The notes: generated by a model from the sequence alone, not told the origin. Counted from the first letter of the stretch, positions 1 through 9,269 are shown. The stretch is DNA of 40,452 nucleotides from Alphaproteobacteria bacterium HGW-Alphaproteobacteria-3 (GCA_002842875.1 PHEF01000030.1:4208-44659); one strand, 5' to 3'. Numbers and translations: made by a program.

Positions 1-1
1 C

Positions 2-1246
2 GACATGCGCCTCGTCAATTATCTCGCCGACGAATTCAAGAAAGAGAACGGCATCGACCTGCGCGGCGACAAGCTGGCGCTGCAGCGGCTGAAGGAAGCC
101 GCCGAGAAGGCGAAGATCGAACTCTCTTCTTCGTCGCAGACGGAAGTGAACCTGCCCTTCATCACGGCGGATGCGTCGGGTCCGAAGCATCTCACCATGA
201 AGATCACGCGCGCGAAACTCGAAGCGCTCGTGGAAGATCTCATCCAGCGGACGATCGATCCCTGCAAGGCGGCGCTGAAGGATGCCGGCGTGAGCGCGGG
301 ACAGATCAACGAGGTCGTGATTGTCGGCGGTCAGTCGCGCATGCCGAAAATCCGCGAGGCGGTGAAGCAGTTCTTCGGCAAAGAGCCGAACATGAGCGTG
401 AACCCGGACGAAGTGGTCGCCATGGGCGCGGCCATTCAGGCGGGTGTGCTGCAGGGCGACGTGAAAGACGTGCTGCTGCTCGACGTGACGCCGCTTTCGC
501 TCGGCATCGAAACGCTCGGCGGCGTCTTCACGCGCCTCATCGAGCGCAATACGACGATCCCGACCAAGAAGGCGCAGACTTTCTCGACGGCGGAAGACAA
601 CCAGTCGGCCGTGACGATCCGCGTCTTCCAGGGCGAACGCGAGATGGCGGCCGACAACAAGCTGCTCGGCCAGTTCGACCTGCTCGGCATTCCGGCCGCG
701 CCGCGCGGCGTGCCGCAGATCGAGGTCGCTTTCGACATCGACGCGAACGGCATCGTCAATGTGTCGGCGAAGGACAAGGCGACGAACAAGGAACAGACGA
801 TCCGCATCGAAGCCTCGGGCGGTCTCTCGGAAGCCGACATCGAGAAGATGGTGAAGGACGCCGAAGCGCATGCGGAAGAAGACAAGAAGCGGCGCGAGGA
901 GGTCGAGACGCGGAACCATGCCGAAGCGCTGGTGAACGCGACCGAAAAGACGATTGCCGAGAATGCCGACAAGCTCGACGCAAGCGTGAAGGCCGATGTC
1001 GAAGGCGCCGTCGAGGCGCTGAAGACCGCGCTGAAGGACGGTTCGAGCGACGACATCAAGACGAAGATGGAAGCCCTCACCCAGACGTCGATGAAGATGG
1101 GCGAAGCGCTCTACAAGACTGCCCAGGCCGAAGCCGAGAGCGAAGCGGCGTCTGCGAGCGACAGCAGCAATGCGGACGACGATGTCGTCGATGCCGACTT
1201 CGAGGAAGTCGACGACGACAAGAAAGATCAGGACAAGTCCGCCTGA
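2..1246 (+). CDS. dnaK: Molecular chaperone DnaK (Hsp70), 3' part
   Basis: The window opens inside this gene, so the start codon and most of the ATPase domain are missing. The visible part, about 414 codons, holds the end of the nucleotide-binding domain (a [12 protein letters not shown] segment near residue 103 and the MGAAIQAG segment), the [11 protein letters not shown] linker to the substrate-binding domain, the beta-sandwich, and the helical lid. The acidic tail contains an EEVD-like stretch followed by a lysine/aspartate-rich end. DnaK folds client proteins in an ATP cycle with DnaJ and GrpE in the cytoplasm. dnaJ follows 101 bp downstream on the same strand, the standard arrangement. 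The identification is secure; only the 5' end is unseen. Confidence 0.97.
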   Translation, partial: DMRLVNYLADEFKKENGIDLRGDKLALQRLKEAAEKAKIELSSSSQTEVNLPFITADASGPKHLTMKITRAKLEALVEDLIQRTIDPCKAALKDAGVSAGQINEVVIVGGQSRMPKIREAVKQFFGKEPNMSVNPDEVVAMGAAIQAGVLQGDVKDVLLLDVTPLSLGIETLGGVFTRLIERNTTIPTKKAQTFSTAEDNQSAVTIRVFQGEREMAADNKLLGQFDLLGIPAAPRGVPQIEVAFDIDANGIVNVSAKDKATNKEQTIRIEASGGLSEADIEKMVKDAEAHAEEDKKRREEVETRNHAEALVNATEKTIAENADKLDASVKADVEGAVEALKTALKDGSSDDIKTKMEALTQTSMKMGEALYKTAQAEAESEAASASDSSNADDDVVDADFEEVDDDKKDQDKSA

Positions 1247-1294
1247 TCCGGGGCCTCATCATGATGCCCATGTTCTCACACATCCATGCAGGCC

Positions 1295-1314
1295 GGGCGC
1301 GCCAGAGCGCGCCC
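1295..1314 (+). promoter_or_regulatory. Perfect GC-only hairpin between dnaK and dnaJ
   Basis: An 8-bp perfect inverted repeat (GGGCGCGC / GCGCGCCC) flanks a 4-nt CAGA loop in the dnaK-dnaJ gap, 33 bp before the dnaJ start. No T-run follows, so it is not a canonical intrinsic terminator. A stem this stable could slow polymerase, partly attenuate dnaJ, or protect the 3' end of a processed dnaK mRNA, which would give more DnaK than DnaJ. That role is inferred. Confidence 0.55.
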
Positions 1315-1347
1315 GTGCCCGCGCGTTCCGTTTCAAGGTGATCCCCG

Positions 1348-2505
1348 ATGTCGAAGCGCGATTACTATGACGTGCTCGGGGTGAGCCGCAACGCAAGCCC
1401 CGACGAGCTGAAGAAAGCCTATCGTTCGCTTGCGAAGAAACTCCATCCCGACCAGAACCCGGGCGACAAGGAAGCCGAGCAGCGTTTCAAGGAACTCAAC
1501 GAAGCCTATGACGCGCTGAAGGACGAACAGTCCCGCGCGGCCTACGACCAGTTCGGACATGCGGCCTTCGATGGCGGCATGGGCGGGCGGGGGCCCGGCG
1601 GCATGGGGGGCGGCTTCGGCGGCGCCTCGATGTCCGATATTTTCGACGATCTCTTCGGCGAATTCATGGGCGGGCGCGGCGGCAGGGGACGCCGCGGCGG
1701 TGGTGGCGGCGGCCAGATGCGCGGTCACGATCTGCGCTACAACATGGAAATCACGCTGGAGGAAGCCTTCGAGGGCAAGAAGGCGCAGGTCCGCGTGCCG
1801 GGCTCCGTCGCCTGCGAGGCCTGCCACGGCTCCGGCGCGGCGCCGGGATCGAGCCCGATCACCTGTCCGACCTGCCAGGGCGACGGCAAGGTGCGCGCCT
1901 CCCAGGGCTTCTTCACCATCGAACGCACCTGCCCGACCTGCCACGGGCGGGGCCAGACCATCGACAAACCCTGTCCTGCCTGCCAGGGCGCGGGCCGCGT
2001 CGAGAAAGAGCGCACGCTTTCGGTCAATATTCCCGCCGGCGTCGAGGACGGCACGCGCATCCGCCTTGCGGGCGAGGGCGAGGCCGGGATGCGCGGCGGA
2101 CCGGCGGGCGATCTCTACATCTTCCTCTCGGTGAAGCCGCACCGCCTGTTCGAGCGCGACGGCGCGGATCTTTTCTGCCGCGTGCCGATCTCCATGGTCA
2201 CGGCGGCGATGGGCGGCGAGATCGAGGTGCCGACGCTGGGCGGCAAGAAGGTGAAGGTGAAGATTCCCGAAGGCGCGCAGACGGGACGCCAGTTCCGCCT
2301 CCGGGCCAAGGGCATGCCGGTGGTGAATTCGCGCGAGACGGGCGACCTCTATATCCAGATCACCATCGAGACGCCGGTGAACCTGACCCGCAAGCAGAAA
2401 GACCTGCTGAAGGCATTCGAGGACGCGTCCGACCCCAGCAACAGCCCGGAAAGCACCGGCTTCTTCGCCAAGGTGAAGGAGTTCTGGGACGGCTTCCAGA
2501 GCTGA
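1348..2505 (+). CDS. dnaJ: Co-chaperone DnaJ (Hsp40, type I)
   Basis: This 385-aa protein has all type I DnaJ parts in order: a J domain (residues 1-70) with the HPD motif at 33-35 that stimulates DnaK ATPase; a long Gly/Phe/Arg-rich region (about 75-125); a zinc-binding domain with four CxxCxGxG repeats (156-217); and the C-terminal client-binding beta domains. It delivers unfolded clients to DnaK. The ATG is preceded by an AAGGTGAT ribosome-binding site. Length is typical. The glycine-rich linker is notably pure in Gly and Arg between residues 105 and 123. A strong terminator follows 18 bp after the stop, closing the dnaKJ unit. Confidence 0.98.
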   Translation: MSKRDYYDVLGVSRNASPDELKKAYRSLAKKLHPDQNPGDKEAEQRFKELNEAYDALKDEQSRAAYDQFGHAAFDGGMGGRGPGGMGGGFGGASMSDIFDDLFGEFMGGRGGRGRRGGGGGGQMRGHDLRYNMEITLEEAFEGKKAQVRVPGSVACEACHGSGAAPGSSPITCPTCQGDGKVRASQGFFTIERTCPTCHGRGQTIDKPCPACQGAGRVEKERTLSVNIPAGVEDGTRIRLAGEGEAGMRGGPAGDLYIFLSVKPHRLFERDGADLFCRVPISMVTAAMGGEIEVPTLGGKKVKVKIPEGAQTGRQFRLRAKGMPVVNSRETGDLYIQITIETPVNLTRKQKDLLKAFEDASDPSNSPESTGFFAKVKEFWDGFQS

Positions 2506-2523
2506 GGCTTTGCGATATGCTCT

Positions 2524-2559
2524 AAAGGCCCCGCGGAAAAAATCCGGCGGGGCCTTTTT
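2524..2559 (+). terminator. Rho-independent terminator after dnaJ
   Basis: The stem GGCCCCGC (2527-2534) pairs perfectly with GCGGGGCC (2547-2554) and is extended by AAA/TTT pairs. The loop is A-rich and a run of five T follows (2555-2559). It lies 19-54 bp past the dnaJ stop. It ends only 8 bp before a possible GTG start of the next gene, so that gene has almost no leader of its own. Confidence 0.9.
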
Positions 2560-2573
2560 CGTGGCCGGTGCCC

Positions 2574-2912
2574 ATGCAAGCCTATCTCACGCCCATCGCA
2601 CTTCTCGTCGCCTCCAACGTCTTCATGACGACCGCCTGGTACTGGCACCTGAAGTTCAAGGCGACGCCCCTCATGTTCGTCATTCTGGTGAGCTGGGGGC
2701 TCGCCTTTTTCGAATATTGCCTCGCCGTTCCGGCCAACCGCTTCGGTTCGGAGGTCTATTCGCCGGCCCAGCTCAAGACCATCCAGGAAGTCATCACGCT
2801 CGTTGTTTTCACCGGATTTTCGGCGGTTTATCTCGGCCACGCGCCGACATGGAACACGGGGCTCGGCTTTGCGCTGATCGCGCTCGGGGCCTATTTCGTC
2901 TTCCGGGGGTGA
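2574..2912 (+). CDS. DUF486 family small membrane protein (DMT-like)
   Basis: The 112-aa product has four hydrophobic helices (roughly residues 5-22, 32-50, 70-88 and 93-110) and the DUF486 hallmarks W-Y-W-H-L-K-F near residue 22 and F-E-Y-x-x-A-V-P-A-N-R near residue 48. The family belongs to the drug/metabolite transporter superfamily, but substrates are unknown; it sits in the inner membrane. ATG 2574 is chosen, though an in-frame GTG at 2568 is also possible. No good ribosome-binding site is visible, and the dnaJ terminator ends 15 bp upstream. Expression may come from read-through or a nearly leaderless transcript. dapB follows 44 bp later. Confidence 0.85.
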   Translation: MQAYLTPIALLVASNVFMTTAWYWHLKFKATPLMFVILVSWGLAFFEYCLAVPANRFGSEVYSPAQLKTIQEVITLVVFTGFSAVYLGHAPTWNTGLGFALIALGAYFVFRG

Positions 2913-2920
2913 GACGGGGC

Positions 2921-2929
2921 TGCTATAGA
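2921..2929 (+). promoter_or_regulatory. Possible extended -10 promoter of dapB
   Basis: TGC-TATAGA forms an extended -10 element (TGnTATAAT-like) 27 bp before the dapB ATG. The -35 position (2901-2906, TTCCGG) is poor, as is common for extended -10 promoters. This would let dapB-gpmA be transcribed separately from the upstream membrane gene. Moderate to low confidence. Confidence 0.35.
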
Positions 2930-2956
2930 GCCCGCGGGACAGATGGAGCGCGGATC

Positions 2957-3787
2957 ATGGCTCAGGACATCAAGATCGCGGTGACGGGCGCGGGCGGCCG
3001 CATGGGCCGGACGCTTGTCCGTCTCATCGCGGAGACGGAAGGGCTGACGCTTTCAGGCGGGATCGAGGCCGAAGGCTCGCCGCATCTCGGCGCCGATCTC
3101 GGCACACTGGCCGGGCTCGCAAAGCCCCTCGGTATCGCCGCAACGTCGGATGCGCTTTCCGTCATCAAGGACGCCGACGCGCTGGTCGATTTTTCCGTGC
3201 CGGAAGCCTCGCTCGAATTCGCCGCGCTCGCGGCCCAGGCTCGCATCGTCCATGTGATCGGCACGACGGGCTTTGCCGATGAAGACCTGCCGAAGATCGA
3301 GGCGGCGGCGCGCCACGCGACGATCATCAAGGCCGGGAACATGAGCCTCGGGGTCAACCTTCTGGCCGCGCTTGCGCGGCAGGCGGCGAAGGCGCTCGGA
3401 CCCGAATGGGACATCGAGATCCTCGAAATGCACCACCGCCACAAGATCGACGCGCCGTCCGGCACGGCGCTGCTGCTCGGGCAAGCGGCGGCGGAAGGGC
3501 GCGGCGTCGGCCTCGGCCACAATTCCGAACGCGGCCGCGACGGCATCACCGGCGCGCGCGCACCGGGCAAGATCGGCTTCGCCTCGCTCAGGGGCGGATC
3601 GGTCGTGGGCGAGCACGATGTCATCTTCGCGACCGAGCATGAGCGCATCGTGCTGCGTCATGTCGCGGAAGACCGCAGCATCTTCGCACGCGGCGCCCTC
3701 AAGGCCGCGGCATGGGGGCAGGGCACCAATGGTCAAAAGAGGGGGCCCGGCCTCTTCGACATGGCCGACGTGCTCGGCATCGAATAA
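2957..3787 (+). CDS. dapB: 4-hydroxy-tetrahydrodipicolinate reductase
   Basis: DapB reduces 4-hydroxy-tetrahydrodipicolinate with NAD(P)H in the diaminopimelate/lysine pathway, in the cytoplasm. The 276-aa protein has the N-terminal dinucleotide-binding GAGGRMGR motif (residues 11-18), the GTTGF segment in the middle, and the catalytic signature [13 protein letters not shown], whose histidine pair and lysine bind and protonate substrate. ATG 2957 has a GGAG 10 nt upstream and gives the normal family start. The open frame continues further upstream, but that stretch overlaps the DUF486 gene and is not DapB-like. gpmA starts 15 bp after the stop, so the two are probably co-transcribed. Confidence 0.97.
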   Translation: MAQDIKIAVTGAGGRMGRTLVRLIAETEGLTLSGGIEAEGSPHLGADLGTLAGLAKPLGIAATSDALSVIKDADALVDFSVPEASLEFAALAAQARIVHVIGTTGFADEDLPKIEAAARHATIIKAGNMSLGVNLLAALARQAAKALGPEWDIEILEMHHRHKIDAPSGTALLLGQAAAEGRGVGLGHNSERGRDGITGARAPGKIGFASLRGGSVVGEHDVIFATEHERIVLRHVAEDRSIFARGALKAAAWGQGTNGQKRGPGLFDMADVLGIE

Positions 3788-3802
3788 TCACGACACGGAT
3801 CA

Positions 3803-4447
3803 ATGGAGCAAGACTTGGCTAACCTGCTTGTGCTTGTCCGCCACGGACAGAGCGAATGGAACGAGAAGAACCTCTTCACGGGCTGGCGCGATCCGGGCCT
3901 GACCGAACAGGGCAAGGCGGAGGCGAAGGAGGCGGGCGAGGCGATGAAGGCGGCCGGGCTCGGCTTCGACGTTGCCTATACGTCCGACCTTTCGCGCGCG
4001 CAGGAAACGAACCGCATCATGCTCGCCGAACTCGGCCAGAGCGACATCGAGATCGTGAAGGATCAGGCGCTCAACGAGCGCGACTATGGCGATCTCTCCG
4101 GGCTCAACAAGGACGATGCACGCGAAAAGTGGGGCGAAGAGCAGGTCCATATCTGGCGCCGCTCCTACGATGTGCCGCCGCCCGGCGGCGAAAGCCTGAA
4201 GATGACGGCGGAGCGCGTGCTGCCCTATTACGAGCGGGAAATCCTGCCCCGCGTGCTGAAGGGCGAGCGCGTGCTCGTCGCCGCGCATGGCAACAGCCTG
4301 CGTGCGCTCGTCATGCAGATCGACGGGCTCAGCCGCGAGCAGGTTCTTGCGCTCAACATCGCGACCGGCGCGCCGATCGTCTACGAGCTCGACGACGAAG
4401 GTAAAGTGCTTTCCAAGAAGATGCTGATCGAGCGCGAGGCGCACTAG
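3803..4447 (+). CDS. gpmA: 2,3-bisphosphoglycerate-dependent phosphoglycerate mutase
   Basis: It interconverts 3-phosphoglycerate and 2-phosphoglycerate in glycolysis/gluconeogenesis. The RHGQSEWN motif carries the phospho-accepting His14 (with Arg13). Glu92 in the NERDYG segment and His162 in AAHGNSLRA complete the active site. At 214 aa it is the short alphaproteobacterial form, lacking insertions present in the roughly 250-aa E. coli enzyme. The ribosome-binding site is weak, consistent with translation from a dapB-gpmA message. Its stop overlaps by 4 bp the stop of the convergent DUF2244 gene. Confidence 0.96.
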   Translation: MEQDLANLLVLVRHGQSEWNEKNLFTGWRDPGLTEQGKAEAKEAGEAMKAAGLGFDVAYTSDLSRAQETNRIMLAELGQSDIEIVKDQALNERDYGDLSGLNKDDAREKWGEEQVHIWRRSYDVPPPGGESLKMTAERVLPYYEREILPRVLKGERVLVAAHGNSLRALVMQIDGLSREQVLALNIATGAPIVYELDDEGKVLSKKMLIEREAH

Positions 4448-4971
4448 GCTTCCAGCGGGGCCTCTTCGACGGCCGGTGCATTGCGCAGCTTCGCCAGCGC
4501 CCTTTCGAGGGCGCGGGCGAAATCAGCGCGTTCCGGCGGTGAGAGCGCGGCGGCGACTTCGAGGCGGCGGCCATGGCTTGTCAGATGCAGATGGGTCGAT
4601 TCGTCGGGTTCCTCGCGGAGCGCAAGCCGCACCCAATAGGGTTGGAAGCTGAAGGCCCGCGCATGTCCCTTCGCATCGACCCGGCGCACACGAAGCTCAT
4701 CGTCCGAGAGCTGCACCGTTTCATGCGCGCGGGCCGAACGGTAATTCGCGCGGAAGGCCCACCAGACGGCCACGACTTCGAGCCCGCAAAAGCCGAAGAC
4801 CGGCCAGGCACCCTTTGCCATGAAGAGAACGCCGGACGCAAAGTTCACCGCCGCCACGATGCCGATCAGGATCGCGAAGCCGCGCATCGAAAGCGAACGG
4901 TGCGGCGTGATCAGCGCGTTGAAATGCAACGGCGGCGCGAGGGGCGCCGGATCGGGCGAGAGGATATTCAT
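4444..4971 (-). CDS. DUF2244 domain membrane protein
   Basis: A 175-aa protein with two adjacent hydrophobic helices (about residues 32-50 and 57-72), followed by a soluble beta-rich part with the DUF2244 pattern W-W-A-F-R-x-N-Y-R-S-A and later F-x-P-Y-W-V-R-L. It is probably an integral inner-membrane protein; the family has no established function. ATG 4971 is chosen because the longer frame (to 5040) adds an Arg-rich stretch foreign to the family. It stands alone on this strand, convergent with gpmA and divergent from nth. Confidence 0.85.
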   Translation of the reverse strand: MNILSPDPAPLAPPLHFNALITPHRSLSMRGFAILIGIVAAVNFASGVLFMAKGAWPVFGFCGLEVVAVWWAFRANYRSARAHETVQLSDDELRVRRVDAKGHARAFSFQPYWVRLALREEPDESTHLHLTSHGRRLEVAAALSPPERADFARALERALAKLRNAPAVEEAPLEA

Positions 4972-5051
4972 GGACCGGAGGGTAGAGCGGCGAGCGCGCT
5001 CCGGCAATACGGCCTTGCGACGCAGGCGGGTTATGTACAAAGTTTCGCCCC

Positions 5052-5702
5052 ATGCCCATACAGATGAAAAAAGCCGATATCGAGGAGTTCTTCCGCCGCC
5101 TTTGCCAGGCGCTGCCGGAGCCGAAGACCGAACTCGAATACCGCAATACCTACACGCTGCTCGTCGCGGTGGTGCTGTCGGCGCAGGCGACCGATGCCGG
5201 CGTCAACAAGGCGACGAAGGAACTCTTCAAGACCGTCGACACGCCGCGAAAGATGGTGAAGCTCGGCGAGGCGGGGCTCACGCAACACATCAAGACGATC
5301 GGGCTCTACCGCAACAAGGCGAAAAACGTGATCGCGCTATCGCGGCTGCTGATCGAACGTCATGGCGGCGAGGTGCCGCATGACCGCGCGGCGCTCGAAG
5401 CGCTGCCGGGGGTCGGCCGCAAGACGGCCAATGTGGTTCTCAATGTGGCCTTTGGCGAACCGACGATCGCGGTCGATACGCATATCTTCCGCGTCGCCAA
5501 CCGGACAGGGCTCGCACCGGGGAAAGATGTCGTCGAGGTCGAGAAGAAACTCGAAAAGGCGGTGCCGCCTGAATACCGGCAGCACGCGCATCACTGGCTG
5601 ATCCTGCATGGGCGCTATGTCTGCAAGGCGCGCAAACCCGACTGCCCGGCCTGTCCCGTCAGCGATCTCTGCCGCTTCAAGGCGAAGACCGTCGTTAGCT
5701 GA
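5052..5702 (+). CDS. nth: Endonuclease III (DNA glycosylase/AP lyase)
   Basis: Nth removes oxidised pyrimidines and nicks abasic sites in base excision repair. The 216-aa protein has the helix-hairpin-helix LPGVGRKTA with catalytic Lys124, the catalytic aspartate Asp142 in VDTHIFRV, and a C-terminal 4Fe-4S cluster motif C-x6-C-x2-C-x5-C (Cys191, 198, 201, 207). Every key residue is present. A second ATG at codon 5 could also start it. It is a single gene facing the minus-strand lipoprotein gene, whose stop lies 10 bp away. Confidence 0.97.
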   Translation: MPIQMKKADIEEFFRRLCQALPEPKTELEYRNTYTLLVAVVLSAQATDAGVNKATKELFKTVDTPRKMVKLGEAGLTQHIKTIGLYRNKAKNVIALSRLLIERHGGEVPHDRAALEALPGVGRKTANVVLNVAFGEPTIAVDTHIFRVANRTGLAPGKDVVEVEKKLEKAVPPEYRQHAHHWLILHGRYVCKARKPDCPACPVSDLCRFKAKTVVS

Positions 5703-5712
5703 TCCCGGAACG

Positions 5713-6090
5713 TCAGGACATCGGCACGTTGCGCTTCGCAAGCACGGCGGCAAGACAGGCATCCTTGCTCGCCGGGCCGCCTTCCATTTTGCGCGCATCG
5801 ACATGGCGCGAGCCGAGCACGCCGCCCTCCGTCTCGTAGAAATAGACGAAGAGACTGCAATCGCCACCCGCATATTGCCAGATTTCGGCGCGGGGCTCGG
5901 CGCGGCGGAAATCGGGTTCGCCAAGGCGGGCGGAAATCGCCGCAGGCGCCGCACCCAGAAGCGAGGCGGGGGTCAGCGGCGCCGTGCCGAGCGATGCCAT
6001 GACGCCGCCGCGCGCGTCGATGCCGCTGCCCGGCGCCGTCTCGCAAGCGGCAAGGCCGAGCGCGAGCGCGAAAATCAGAAGGTGCCTCAT
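5713..6090 (-). CDS. Small putative lipoprotein
   Basis: The 125-aa product begins with a short signal peptide and a lipobox L-A-A-C (Cys16), so it should be lipid-anchored in the envelope. The mature part has a segment resembling the SmpA/OmlA-like pattern 'LG-P-x-x-R-x-x-x-x-x-x-W-x-Y' (residues 56-73), then a short beta-rich end with two further cysteines (78 and 112) that could form a disulfide. No named family is certain. The ATG overlaps the stop of the EI24-like gene by 4 bp, so the two are translationally coupled and may act together at the envelope. Confidence 0.75.
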   Translation of the reverse strand: MRHLLIFALALGLAACETAPGSGIDARGGVMASLGTAPLTPASLLGAAPAAISARLGEPDFRRAEPRAEIWQYAGGDCSLFVYFYETEGGVLGSRHVDARKMEGGPASKDACLAAVLAKRNVPMS

Positions 6091-6767
6091 GCGGACCTCC
6101 GCGCGGCGAGGCCCTTGCAGGTGTGGACCATGAAAGCCGTGCCGAAGAGCGGGGCGAAAAGATTGAGGACCGGCACCGTGGTGAAGAGCGCGATGACGAC
6201 GCCCGCGAGGAAAACGCGCAGGCCGTGGCGTTTGCGCAGCCCTTGCGCCTCGACCGCCGAGAGATGGCGCAGCGCCACGAGCTCGAAGAATTCACGGCCG
6301 AGCAGGTAGCCGTTCACCACCCAGAACAGGACGAGATTGACGCCCGGCACGAGATAGAAGGGAAGGGCCAGCAGGTTCACGACGACGAGCACCAGCGTGA
6401 AGCGGATCGCGACCAGGATCGATTGCCAGAAAGGCTGGTCGCGCCCCGGCGGATCGGCCGGATAGTCCTCAACCTCGACACGGGCGGCGATGTTTTCGAG
6501 GAAGAGGCCCGCAACCAGCGAAACGACGGGGTGAACCAGCGGGACCAGCACGATGACGGCGAGGAAGCGCGCCACAAACTGCAGGATCGCATCGACCCAG
6601 CCGCCGGCAAAATCGGGCCCGAAGGCCGGCAGGGCGGCGAGCGCCCATTGCAGGCCCGCGCCGAAACCCGCGAGGACCAGGATCGTCAGGCCCACCGAAA
6701 TCACCATCACGCGCCGGAAGGGCGGCGAGAAGGTCTCTCTGAAGGCGCGCAGTGCGTCGGACAGCAT
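6087..6767 (-). CDS. EI24/CysZ-like integral membrane protein
   Basis: A 226-aa protein with about four to five long hydrophobic segments and the EI24/CysZ family layout, including the F-x-L-V-P-G-V-N motif before a long helix and the L-x-G-R-E-F-F-E segment. In E. coli CysZ is a sulfate permease; alphaproteobacterial EI24 proteins are mostly uncharacterised, so the substrate is not assigned. ATG 6767 is chosen over the TTG one codon earlier because a GAGGAG ribosome-binding site lies 7 nt upstream. It is coupled to the downstream lipoprotein gene by a 4-bp overlap. Confidence 0.85.
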   Translation of the reverse strand: MLSDALRAFRETFSPPFRRVMVISVGLTILVLAGFGAGLQWALAALPAFGPDFAGGWVDAILQFVARFLAVIVLVPLVHPVVSLVAGLFLENIAARVEVEDYPADPPGRDQPFWQSILVAIRFTLVLVVVNLLALPFYLVPGVNLVLFWVVNGYLLGREFFELVALRHLSAVEAQGLRKRHGLRVFLAGVVIALFTTVPVLNLFAPLFGTAFMVHTCKGLAARRSA

Positions 6768-6823
6768 CAAGGTCTCCTCAAATTCGATGCCCTAACCTAG
6801 TGCGCCGCCCGCGCCGCTGCAAT

Positions 6824-6866
6824 TTCCGCCGCAAGCGGAAGACGCCGCCCGGAATCCGGCGTTTTT
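6824..6866 (+). terminator. Tandem hairpins ending in a T-run, upstream of the PfkB gene
   Basis: Two hairpins sit back to back: TTCCGC/GCGGAA (6824-6840), then ACGCCG/CGGCGT (6842-6862) running into TTTTT (6862-6866). The second has the form of a rho-independent terminator for rightward transcription, although no rightward gene lies upstream; the neighbour to the left is divergent. It could insulate the downstream promoter, which shares its T-run, or end an unannotated short transcript. Confidence 0.55.
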
Positions 6867-6893
6867 GGACATATGCGGCGCAATCCCTATACT
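6865..6893 (+). promoter_or_regulatory. Sigma-70-type promoter of the PfkB kinase gene
   Basis: TTGGAC (6865-6870) and TATACT (6888-6893) are separated by exactly 17 bp, a good match to the -35/-10 consensus. Predicted transcription starts near 6900, giving a leader of about 113 nt before the ATG at 7013. Confidence 0.65.
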
Positions 6894-6931
6894 CCCGCCC
6901 GCAAGGCCTTTCAGTGGCGCGTTTTCAAACC

Positions 6932-6969
6932 GCAAAAGCCCTCTCCTCATATGAAGGAGGCGCTTTTGC
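6932..6969 (+). promoter_or_regulatory. Hairpin in the PfkB leader burying an AAGGAGG sequence
   Basis: GCAAAAGC (6932-6939) pairs perfectly with GCTTTTGC (6962-6969). Inside, CTCCT (6943-6947) pairs with AGGAG (6955-6959) around a CATATGA loop. The 3' arm contains a perfect AAGGAGG (6954-6960). It lies within the predicted leader but 53 nt before the kinase ATG, which has its own AGAGGA site. It could control a short upstream ORF (6951-6995) or act as an RNA switch; both are inferred. Confidence 0.45.
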
Positions 6970-7012
6970 TGAAAACGCTCCGAAATTCTCCCTGAAAAAA
7001 TTCCAGAGGATC

Positions 7013-8008
7013 ATGACAGAGCTCAAATATGACGTGGCGGGCATCGGCAATGCGCTTGTCGATGTGATTTCCAATGCCGACGACACTTTCCTGACGGCGA
7101 ACGGCATCGAGAAGGGCGGCATGACGCTGATCGATGCGGAACGCGCCGATGTGCTCTACGGCAAGATGGGTACGGCGGTCGAAATGTCGGGCGGCTCCTG
7201 CGCCAACACGATCGCGGGGCTCGCCTCGCTCGGCGGCAAGGGCGCCTTTTTCGGCAAGGTCCGCAACGACCAGCTCGGCGAGGTTTTCATCCACGACATC
7301 AGGTCGCTCGGCGTCGCCTTCCCGGCCTCGCTGGCGCAAGAAGGCGCGCCGACGGGACGCTGCCTCATCGTCGTGACGCCCGACGCGCAGCGCAGCATGA
7401 GCACCTATCTGGGCGCGGCGCAGAAGCTCGCGCCCGGCGACATCGACGAAACGACGATCCGCGCCGCCGCCGTCACCTATATGGAAGGCTATCTCTGGGA
7501 CGAGCCCGGCGCGAAGGAGGCTTTCCTCAAAGCCGCGAAGATCGCCCATGACGCGGGCCGCCTCGTCTCGCTGACGCTGTCCGACAGTTTCTGCGTCGGC
7601 CGGTTCCGCGACGAGTTCCGCCGTCTCGCGAAAGACGAAGTCGATCTCCTGTTCGCGAACGAAGCCGAAATCCTCTCGCTCTACGAAACCGATGTCTTCG
7701 ACGAAGCGCTGCAGCAGGTGCGCAGGGACTGCAAGTTCGCCGCGCTGACGCGTTCCGAACAGGGCTCGGTCATCGTCGCCGATGGCGAGGTGCATGTCGT
7801 CGATGCGGCCAAGGTCGAGAAGGTGGTGGATACGACAGGTGCGGGCGATCTCTTCGCCGCGGGCTTCCTCTACGGGCTCACGCGCGGCAAGGATCCCGTG
7901 ACCTGCGGACGGCTCGGCGCGCTGGCCGCCGCCGAAGTCATCTCGCATTACGGGCCGCGCCCGCAGGTCTCGCTTCGCGATCTCGCGATGGAGAAGGGGC
8001 TCGCCTAG
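7013..8008 (+). CDS. PfkB-family carbohydrate/adenosine kinase
   Basis: The 331-aa protein shows the PfkB (ribokinase) fold: a G-I-G-N-A-L-V-D N-terminal segment (residues 10-17), the G-G-S-C-A-N-T substrate loop (60-66) and the C-terminal signature [13 protein letters not shown] with catalytic Asp279. The GNALVD start and G-G-S-x-A-N-T loop are typical of the adenosine-kinase-like subgroup common in alphaproteobacteria, so phosphorylation of a nucleoside or sugar with ATP is likely, but the substrate is unproven. ATG 7013 has an AGAGGA site 5 nt upstream. It has its own promoter and leader hairpin, and its stop overlaps that of convergent coaA by 4 bp. Confidence 0.9.
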   Translation: MTELKYDVAGIGNALVDVISNADDTFLTANGIEKGGMTLIDAERADVLYGKMGTAVEMSGGSCANTIAGLASLGGKGAFFGKVRNDQLGEVFIHDIRSLGVAFPASLAQEGAPTGRCLIVVTPDAQRSMSTYLGAAQKLAPGDIDETTIRAAAVTYMEGYLWDEPGAKEAFLKAAKIAHDAGRLVSLTLSDSFCVGRFRDEFRRLAKDEVDLLFANEAEILSLYETDVFDEALQQVRRDCKFAALTRSEQGSVIVADGEVHVVDAAKVEKVVDTTGAGDLFAAGFLYGLTRGKDPVTCGRLGALAAAEVISHYGPRPQVSLRDLAMEKGLA

Positions 8009-8925
8009 ATTTTCCGGAGATAGACTTCGCGGATGCGGTGGTCGTCGCCCTTCCTGAGGATCAGGTCGGCGCGCTGGCGCGTCGGCAGGATGTTCTTGTG
8101 CAGGTTGGCGAGGTTGATCGAGGTCCAGATCGCATCCGCGGTCTGGACCGCTTCTTCCTCGCTGAGCTTGGAGTAGCGGTGGAAATAGGCCGCCGGATCC
8201 TTGAAGGAGGTGCGGCGCAGGCTCAGGAAACGCTCGATATACCAGCGCCGGATCGTCGCTTCGTCGGCATCGAGATAGATCGAGAAATCGAAAAAGTCCG
8301 AAACGAAAGGTTGCGGTTCGTCGCCATCGGCCGGCTTCCAGGGCTGCAATACGTTCAGGCCTTCGACGACCAGAATGTCGGGTTGATCGACGGTCACGGT
8401 TTCGCCGTCGAGAATGTCGTAGGTGAAGTGCGAATAAAGCGGCGCCTCGACATTGCGCGAGCCCGCCTTCACATCCGAGAGAAAACGGATCAGCCGCTTG
8501 ATGTCGAAGCTTTCGGGGAAGCCCTTGCGCTGCATCAGCCCGCGCTCTTCAAGCAGCCTGTTGGGATAGAGAAAGCCGTCCGTCGTGATGAGATCGACCT
8601 TCGGATGGTTCGGCCAGCGCGCGAGCAGGGCGCGGAGAATACGCGCTGTGGTCGACTTGCCGACGGCAACCGAACCCGCCACGCCGACGATGTAGGGCAC
8701 CTTGTCGGCGCGGCCGAGAAAATCCGAGGTGACGCGGTAGAGTTCCTGCATCTCGCCGACATAGAGATTGAGGAGCCGCGACAGCGGCAGGAAGATTTCC
8801 GACACCTCGTCGAGCGAGATGCGCTCGGTGTCCTCGCGCAGCCGTCCCCAATCCGCCGCCGTAAAATGGCGGAACGGCGAAAGAGACTCCCGCTCCTCCC
8901 GATCCAAGACGCCCGTGCCACCCAT
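8005..8925 (-). CDS. coaA: Type I pantothenate kinase
   Basis: CoaA phosphorylates pantothenate, the first and usually rate-limiting step of coenzyme A synthesis. The 306-aa protein carries the P-loop GSVAVGKS (residues 84-91), the [12 protein letters not shown] substrate/metal segment, the [11 protein letters not shown] loop and the VVEGLNVLQ segment, all type I hallmarks. It is 14 bp downstream of hisE and probably the last gene of the leftward his transcript; hisE-coaA adjacency is common in alphaproteobacteria. coaE, the last CoA step, lies about 18 kb away in this window. Confidence 0.97.
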   Translation of the reverse strand: MGGTGVLDREERESLSPFRHFTAADWGRLREDTERISLDEVSEIFLPLSRLLNLYVGEMQELYRVTSDFLGRADKVPYIVGVAGSVAVGKSTTARILRALLARWPNHPKVDLITTDGFLYPNRLLEERGLMQRKGFPESFDIKRLIRFLSDVKAGSRNVEAPLYSHFTYDILDGETVTVDQPDILVVEGLNVLQPWKPADGDEPQPFVSDFFDFSIYLDADEATIRRWYIERFLSLRRTSFKDPAAYFHRYSKLSEEEAVQTADAIWTSINLANLHKNILPTRQRADLILRKGDDHRIREVYLRKI

Positions 8926-8939
8926 GCCGATGACCTCCG

Positions 8940-9269
8940 TCAGCTTTGCGCGCGCGCGGCTTTTTCGTCGAGGCCGGAGCGGCCTTCGCGGCGCTCGAGT
9001 TCGGCATAGACGTCGGCCGGATCGAGGCCGAGAGCCGCGATCAGCACGAGCCAGTGATAAAGAAGATCGGCGCTTTCGGAGATGGCGCCCTTTTCGTCAC
9101 CCGAGACGGCGGCAATCACGGTTTCCACCGCTTCCTCGCCGAGCTTCTGGGCACAGGCGGGCACGCCTTTCGAGAACAGCTTTGCCGTATAGGAAGAGGA
9201 GGCGTCGGCGCCCTTGCGGGCGGCAATCACCTCGAACAGACGATCGAGCTGGCGGGCGTCGGCTGCCAT
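8940..9269 (-). CDS. hisE: Phosphoribosyl-ATP pyrophosphohydrolase
   Basis: HisE hydrolyses phosphoribosyl-ATP to phosphoribosyl-AMP, the second step of histidine synthesis. The 109-aa protein has the all-alpha MazG-like fold with the metal-binding K-L-G-E-E-A-V-E-T helix and the E-S-A-D-L-L-Y-H segment. ATG 9269 is preferred: a GGGGAG ribosome-binding site lies 6 nt upstream and the length fits the family. An in-frame GTG at 9299 would add ten residues. It is separated from the rest of the his cluster by the pentapeptide and CYTH-CHAD genes. Confidence 0.95.
   Translation of the reverse strand: MAADARQLDRLFEVIAARKGADASSSYTAKLFSKGVPACAQKLGEEAVETVIAAVSGDEKGAISESADLLYHWLVLIAALGLDPADVYAELERREGRSGLDEKAARAQS

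Noticed and set aside
6794..6822. Possible minus-strand promoter for the EI24-like gene (TTGCAG and TAGGTT, 17 bp apart)
   Set aside because: Only three of six bases match at each element, too weak to annotate.
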